A stretch of 64,000 nucleotides of DNA from Pontederia crassipes (Eukaryota; Streptophyta; Magnoliopsida; Commelinales; Pontederiaceae): contig CM060195.1 of assembly GCA_030549335.1 (NCBI GenBank), forward strand, positions 2,653,501 through 2,717,500, written 5' to 3'. Below the pieces are notes generated by a model. It ran no database searches. It was given only the letters and a program-made list of their open reading frames with translations, and was not told the DNA's origin. The position numbers and the translations under genes were made by a program. Below are positions 58,731 through 64,000 of this stretch, in pieces (the first letter of the stretch is position 1; every line of letters begins with the position of its first letter).

Positions 58731-59677
58731 CCAATTACATACTTAGGGTTTTATCCAAATTTTTTTGATCCATTATTCTTCATGCCATAATTGCCATTGA
58801 CCTTCCCTTCCTATAGTTACATTGAAGAACTTCAACCATGGAGAACAATGGAGCTACAAACCCAAGTTTTGGTAAAGAAGAGAAAGGGGAAAGAGGAGGA
58901 CATGACTGCTGGAAAATGAGGAAGAATTAGAGGGGAAGGGGAGGATTTTTAAGGTTTTTGGCCGATGAGTTTTCAGCTTGCACAAGTTAATTAAGACAAA
59001 ATTGTCCTTCAATCACCCCCACTTTGAGGGGTATTTTAGTTTACTATTACCTCTTTCATCAAAGATCTAAACTACCCTAAATATGTTCTTGTTTTTATGG
59101 GTGTTTTATGGTATTTATTAATTAATTAGAGTTTTTGGACTTTGATAAATTTTTTGCTCTTTCTCCAAAAGAGATGTTGCCCTCCATGGCATTTTTACCC
59201 ATTTTAAATTTATTTTTTTCTGAGAATTACATTTTACCCACTTAAAGAAAAATTCGTACTAAAATTGTGTTTCTACGTTATAAACATACCCTTCATGTCA
59301 TCCTAGTCATTAACATCTAACACACTTCCCCTACTCACTCAAACAATTAATCATACTCACATAATGCTTAAGTACTACATTAAATCATTAATTGAAGTTA
59401 ACTTTAGAATTAGTTCCTATCACAATTCATGCTTAGAATAGAAAAGATGCGTAACATTCCCTCAACATTATTTATCGATAAACATTAACGTTACCTTACC
59501 ATAACTTGCATCTCCGATGATTGCTATTAACCGTTGCACATGGATTTGACACTTAATCAATCAATATAATTCAAGACCTAGGAGAAGGACTTGACATTGA
59601 TCTATAACCATGAATATAAAGATAGTAACTATAAGCAAAACTTTAATACGAATTCAATAACTTTGTAATTAAATTTC

Positions 59678-61046
59678 AACTACAAGAAAGATGGAAATTA
59701 CAGACAGTTTCGACCATTTGTAATTTTTCAAAAATCGTCGGAAATGACGATTTCCGACGGAATCGATTCGTCTGAAAAATGATCTTCCACTACAAGAAAA
59801 TTGTCATTTTCCGACGGACAATTTCCGACGTATAGAAATCCGTCGCAATTTGCGAAGAAAATTTTTCTGAAGGAATTTTCGACGGTTACAATCGTCGGAA
59901 ATGAAAATAATAAATTATGTAATTTATTATATTTTTATTTTATTTTTTGACGCTTACGAACGTTGATATTTATGACGGATGTCTATCCGCCGCAATTTTC
60001 GACGGTCGTGACTATCGGTAAATGTATAATAATATAATATAAGGAGTATTTTATTAATATAATTAGCGACAGTCCGAACCGTCGTAATTTTCGACGATTC
60101 TGATAGTCGGTAATACTTAGCGACAGTTCAGATCATCGGTAAAATAAAAAATAAATATTATATATAACTATATATAGTATTTTATATTTATAATTGAATA
60201 ATTTGCGACGGTCAGGACCGATGGTAATTTTAAAAATAATTAATATCATATTCGTACATATCATGATAATATATATTATTAATATTTACTATGTTTTCGA
60301 CGGTAATTAAAATTTCATGACCCCGCTTTTTTTCAATTTCCCGCTTTCTCATTTTTCCACCTATATATATATAATATATATATAATCTTCCCCATTTCTT
60401 TTCCATTCTCCTCTCTCTATCCCTCTCCCTCTCCCTGCCGGCGAGCATCTCCCGATCGGACGACAGACATCGACGGCCGACGACGTCCCTCTCGGGCCGG
60501 CGTCCCACTCTCTCTCTCTCTCCAGCCCGGACCGCCAGGCGGCCGGATCCAGCAGACGGCGGCCAGATTTTGGTGCTTGCGGTCGGCTCGACCACTAGCG
60601 GTCGAGTTCGGCCGCTGGCTGCCAGATTCGACCGCTAGGCACCCGATCGACGGTCGGATCTGGTCGCAGGCGCCGGATCGGACGCCTTGCGACCGGATCT
60701 GGCAGCGGATGGCCAAATCCGCCGCTGGCTGCCGAATCCGGTCACTGGCGGCGGGCTAATTTTTTTATATTATAAAAATTCTTTGCGACGATTGGGACCG
60801 TCGAAAGTTTTGGCAATTTCAACCACCGATATTTGCGGCGATCATCGTGACCGTCAAAAGTTTCGACGGTTTTGTCAACTATCGCAAATATCGACGGCCA
60901 TGACCGTTGTACTTTCGTCGAAACTTGCGACGACATTTTTTGGACGAATCGATTCTGTCGAAAAAACTGTCAGACGTCATTTCCGACGGTTTTCGGGAAA
61001 TTACAGATGGTCCAAACCGTCTGTAATTCCCCTTTTTCTTGTAGTG
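59678..61046. mobile_element. CACTA-type ends with ~110-bp inverted repeats
   Basis: The left end (59678-59787, AACTACAAGAAAGATGG, first base changed from the canonical C) and the right end (about 60935-61046, ...CCTTTTTCTTGTAGTG) match in inverted orientation for roughly 110 bp, including GGAAATTACAGACNGTTTNGACCATNTGTAATTT. This is unusually long for the superfamily. A second CACTA left end begins at 59788 between them, so the two ends may not belong to one intact element. No target duplication was seen. Confidence 0.6.
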
Positions 61047-61570
61047 GTCACAAATCAATTTTCGACGATTGGGAAAAAACGTCAAAAATTTTGACGAAAG
61101 TCCAACGGTCACGACCATCGAAACTTTCGACGGTCGTGAACTATCGAAAGTTTTGACGGTCACGACTGCCGATATTTGTGGCAGTCGAAGAAGCCATCGA
61201 AACTTCGGCAGTCGCGACCGCCGAAACTTTTGACAGTCGTGACGGCCGCCGCAAATGTCGACGGAAGAAACCGTCGAAAATTTTGCGGCCGTCGCGCGAC
61301 CGTCGAAGCTTTCGACGGTCAAAACCATCTTAAATATTTTTTATAATATAAAAAAATTAGCCGGCCGAACGACTGGCCGGCCGCCAGAGGCTGGATCTGA
61401 CCGCCTGCCAGTTCGGGCTGGAGGAGGGAGGGAGGGAGAGAGAGAGAGAGAAGGGGAGAGGGACGCCGGCGGGGAGGGTCGCCGGCGGTCGATGCTTGAC
61501 ATCCGATCGGAAGAGGCTCACCGGCAAGGAGAGGGAGAGGGATAGGGGGAGAGAGAGGAGAGGGGAAGGA
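60417..61570. repeat. GC-rich foldback (inverted arms)
   Basis: The arm 60417-60620 (CTCTCCCTCTCCCTGCCGGC onward) is matched in inverted form by about 61360-61570. Between them lie several hundred bases of GACGGTC/GACCGTC motifs. Single-stranded DNA or RNA from here could fold into a long hairpin. Open frames in the arms are composition artefacts. Confidence 0.75.
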
Positions 61571-61904
61571 AATAAGGCAAGGACGGAGCGAGAACAAAAT
61601 ATTGAGGGGGGCCAACATATAATCAATGATTAAATAGAAAATAATTTCGATGATAATATATGATATAAAGTACTATATAAAAATAGAAGGAAATTATTTT
61701 AAATAAAAAAATCATCTACAAGTGAATTAATAACAAATTATTTTGTATTTTTTTATTCGAATAATATACTCTCATATTTACTTTTGTAGTTTGAAATCAC
61801 ATTCAAATAAATTGTAATAAAAAATAATATCGTTATTAGTGACGAATTTTATTAATGTTACTATACGCCAATATATTTGACTTTATAAGTTGAGTTTGGA
61901 TTTA

Positions 61905-62276
61905 GGGCCTGTATGGCTGAGCTTATAAGCAGTTTTGAAGAAATTTCTCTATTTGATAACTAACAAAAATAATTAATAAACACTTATTTTAATTACTTAT
62001 AAGTTAGAAAAAATAAGCTGAGGAACCCAACTTATTTTGTGTGCGAAAAAAATTAATTAGTTTGATAAATGAATGTACTATTTTGCCCTTATAATATACA
62101 TAACTTTATTCATATATTTTATCTATCATAATATTAAGGACTTTTTGATCATTTTACTAAAATAATAACTTATAAGTTTTTTTTATTACTAAATATGTAA
62201 CTGCTTATTTTTTAAACTCAGTTTCAGTCATTAAACTACTTATCATCTATTTTATATCAGCTAAGTCAAACGGGCC
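61905..62276. mobile_element. Tourist-like (PIF/Harbinger) MITE
   Basis: 372 bp flanked by TTA on both sides (61902-61904 and 62277-62279). The ends are GGGCCTGTATGGCTGAGCTTA and, inverted, GGCCCGTTTGACTTAGCTGA. These fit the GGGCCTGTTTGG-type ends and TTA duplications of Tourist elements. It is AT-rich and has no coding region. Confidence 0.65.
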
Positions 62277-62279
62277 TTA

Positions 62280-62756
62280 ACATTCGTTCTTTTGAAAAAT
62301 TCATAGGATGATCTTTTCATCTATATAAAAAGTTTCGAAATAGTATTCAAAAAAATTAAATAATTCACAATTAAAAATTAAAGCATCTTCAAATTAGTTA
62401 CTAGTTTTCATTAATGAACCATTAATAAATTTATAGCGCGTACCTTCATTATATTTTACAACAAAGCTATCCTTGATAATTGTTTTTTACTATTTGATAT
62501 TCTAGAACAATAATATTAATTATTTAGCACAAGAAATAGATTTGAGTAGTTAATTCTGTTAAATTAATGACATTACCGCACATAAAAGTAAACAAATTAT
62601 ATAAATATATAACTAAAACTGTCTAATTTAATTAAAAAAAGTTAAAATATGTAACACCTGAATTCCGCGCGTAATTTCCTCCTTTCGTTTTCTAATTTCT
62701 ACTGTGCCTCAGCCTTAAAAGCTAAAAGCCCAAATAACAACCCACATGAATCGTAG

Positions 62757-62760
<4 letters not shown>
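62280..62760. other. AT-rich stretch without recognised features
   Basis: No gene or repeat was recognised. TGTAACACCTGAATTCCGC at about 62649 resembles an LTR start but has no visible partner. Confidence 0.4.
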
Positions 62761-62761
<1 letters not shown>

Positions 62762-62815
<54 letters not shown>

Positions 62816-62839
62816 GGGGGGGGGGGGGGGGGGGGGGGG
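62762..62839. repeat. (TA)n followed by a 25-base G run
   Basis: About 25 TA units, then TTT, then 25 consecutive G (62815-62839). The G run could form quadruplexes; its length is likely unstable or an assembly uncertainty. Confidence 0.9.
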
Positions 62840-62844
62840 CAGGG

Positions 62845-63458
62845 TATTATAACTTGAGATAAATATTTAATATATCTTATAATATAAGTAAAAACTTTAA
62901 AAACTGGGAGGGGCATCATAACGTAATTCCGTCCCTGAAATAAGGGGTGAGATTGGAAAAAAAATTATATATATATATATATATATATAGGTGGAAAGAT
63001 GAGAAAGCGAAAAACGAAAAAAAAAGTGAGATAGTGAAATTTTAATTACATCGAAAAAGTAAATATTAATTATTTTTAAAATTACCGACGGTTGTGACCG
63101 TTGAAAATTATTTAATTATAAAAATAAAATACTATATTTAGTTATATATAATATTTATTTTTTATTTTGCCGACGGTTTCAACTGTCGCTAATTATTACC
63201 GACGGTCGGAATCGTCGGAACTTGCGACGATTCGGACTGTCGCTAATTATATTAATAAAATACTCCTTATATTATATTATTTTTCATGTATCGACGGTCC
63301 GAATCGTCAAAAATTATGACGGTTTGAACTATCACTAATTATATTAATAAAATACTTCTTATATTATATTATTTTACTTGTACCGACAGTCATGACCGTC
63401 GAAAATTACGACGGATAAATATCCGTCGGAAATATCGACGTTCCTAATCGTCGAAAAA
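62845..63458. repeat. 614-bp tandem duplication, copy 1
   Basis: This unit begins TATTATAACTTGAGATAAA and repeats at 63459 with an offset of 614 bp. It holds an AT-rich part, a (TA)n run and a subterminal CACTA arm. Confidence 0.9.
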
Positions 63459-64000
63459 TATTATAACTTGAGATAAATATTTAATATATCTTATAATATA
63501 AGTAAAAACTTAAAAAACTGGGAGGGGCATCATAACGTAATTCAGTCCCTGAAATAAGGGGTGAGATTGGAAAAAAATTATATATATATATATATATATA
63601 TATGGAAAGATGAGAAAGCGGAAAACGAAAAAAAAAGTGGGATAGTGAAATTTTAATTACATTGAAAAAGTAAATATTAATTATTTTTAAAATTACCGAC
63701 GGTTGTGATCGTTGAAAATTATTTAATTATAAAAATAAAATACTATATTTAGTTATATATAATATTTATTTTTTTATTTTGGCGATGGTTTGAACTGTCG
63801 CTAATTATTACCGACGATCGGAATCGACGGAACTTGCGACGATTCGGACTGTCACTAATTATATTAATAAAATACTCCTTATATTATATTATTTTTCATG
63901 TATCGAGATGGTTTGAACTATCACTAATTATATTAATAAAATACTCCTTATATTATATTATTTTACTTGTACCGACAGTCATGACCGTCGAAAATTACGG
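63459..64000. repeat. 614-bp tandem duplication, copy 2 (runs off the window)
   Basis: It matches 62845-63458 closely, but lacks about 30 bases near 63903 that copy 1 has. The window ends before the unit does. Confidence 0.9.

Larger units (their letters stand above)
49270..59677. repeat. Probable long gypsy-type LTR opened by later insertions
   Basis: The pieces 49270-50100, 56495-57735 and 58731-59677 read as one sequence of about 3.0 kb once the intervening CACTA element and solo LTR are set aside. It starts TGTGATCCTAAATCCGTCCC, the style of start of large Tekay/Del LTRs. It has the same general character as 20250-23828, with AT-rich text, CATAAGC-type words and no coding sequence. The right end was not found before the CACTA cluster at 59678. 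The identification is tentative. Confidence 0.4.
59788..64000. mobile_element. Second non-autonomous CACTA element, right end outside the window
   Basis: It starts CACTACAAGAAAATTGTC. The subterminal region (59800-60290) is filled with CCGACGG/CCGTCGG motifs. The arm 59930-60375 recurs in inverted form at 62990-63460 and again at about 63605-64000, as expected of the two subterminal regions of one element. By that pairing its right end should lie about 200 bp past base 64000. The interior holds GC-rich foldback arms, another CACTA right end (61046), a Tourist-like element and simple repeats. No transposase was recognised. Confidence 0.6.

Noticed and set aside
60230-61626. Arg-rich and Ser/Pro-rich frames in the GC-rich foldback
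   Set aside because: They are composition artefacts on opposing strands of the inverted arms.

Overview
The window looks like nuclear DNA of a flowering plant. It holds Ty1/copia and Ty3/gypsy LTR retrotransposons with tRNA primer sites, CACTA, hAT, Mutator and Tourist-type DNA elements, and one intron-containing gene of the plant LURP-one-related (LOR) family. The species cannot be told from sequence alone. Almost everything except the LOR gene (47348-49079) is mobile or repeated DNA. All similarities quoted were judged by eye; no search was run.

Layout. (1) 1-28990: an array of at least three copies of an unknown ~2.7 kb unit, opened by two insertions. One is a gag-only copia-type element (539-19629, TSD TCTTT). 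It carries a minus-strand Ty3/gypsy chromovirus (2066-17024, TSD GATAG), which in turn carries an Athila-like element without a recognisable pol (about 6547-16617). The other is a 3.6 kb solo LTR (20250-23828, TSD GTTAT) with a small nested element. (2) 28991-45690: two old copia elements in tandem. Across their junction runs a 1,179-bp tandem duplication. The second carries an LTR-like segment with a Mutator-type element inside it (37855-38678, 10-bp TSD), and a second gag-only copia-type element (39866-45352, TSD AAAAA). (3) 45690-49270: unclassified DNA and the LOR gene, with three exons, a TATA box and a purine-rich leader. (4) 49270-59677: sequence resembling one long gypsy LTR, opened by a 6.4 kb non-autonomous CACTA element (50101-56494) and by a solo LTR of the gag-only family (57736-58730). 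The CACTA contains a perfectly delimited GC-rich hAT element (52496-53868, 8-bp TSD). (5) 59678-64000: overlapping CACTA ends with large foldback arms, a Tourist-like MITE, a 614-bp tandem duplication, and a (TA)n/G25 tract. The right end of the last CACTA is expected about 200 bp beyond the window.

The retroelements are fossils. All pol-bearing copies look broken many times over. No toxin gene, CRISPR array, rRNA or tRNA gene was seen. No clearly new biological system is visible. The strongest leads are the family of gag-only elements, the unknown 2.7 kb tandem unit, the LOR protein with an acidic repeat tail, and the GC-rich hAT element nested in the CACTA.
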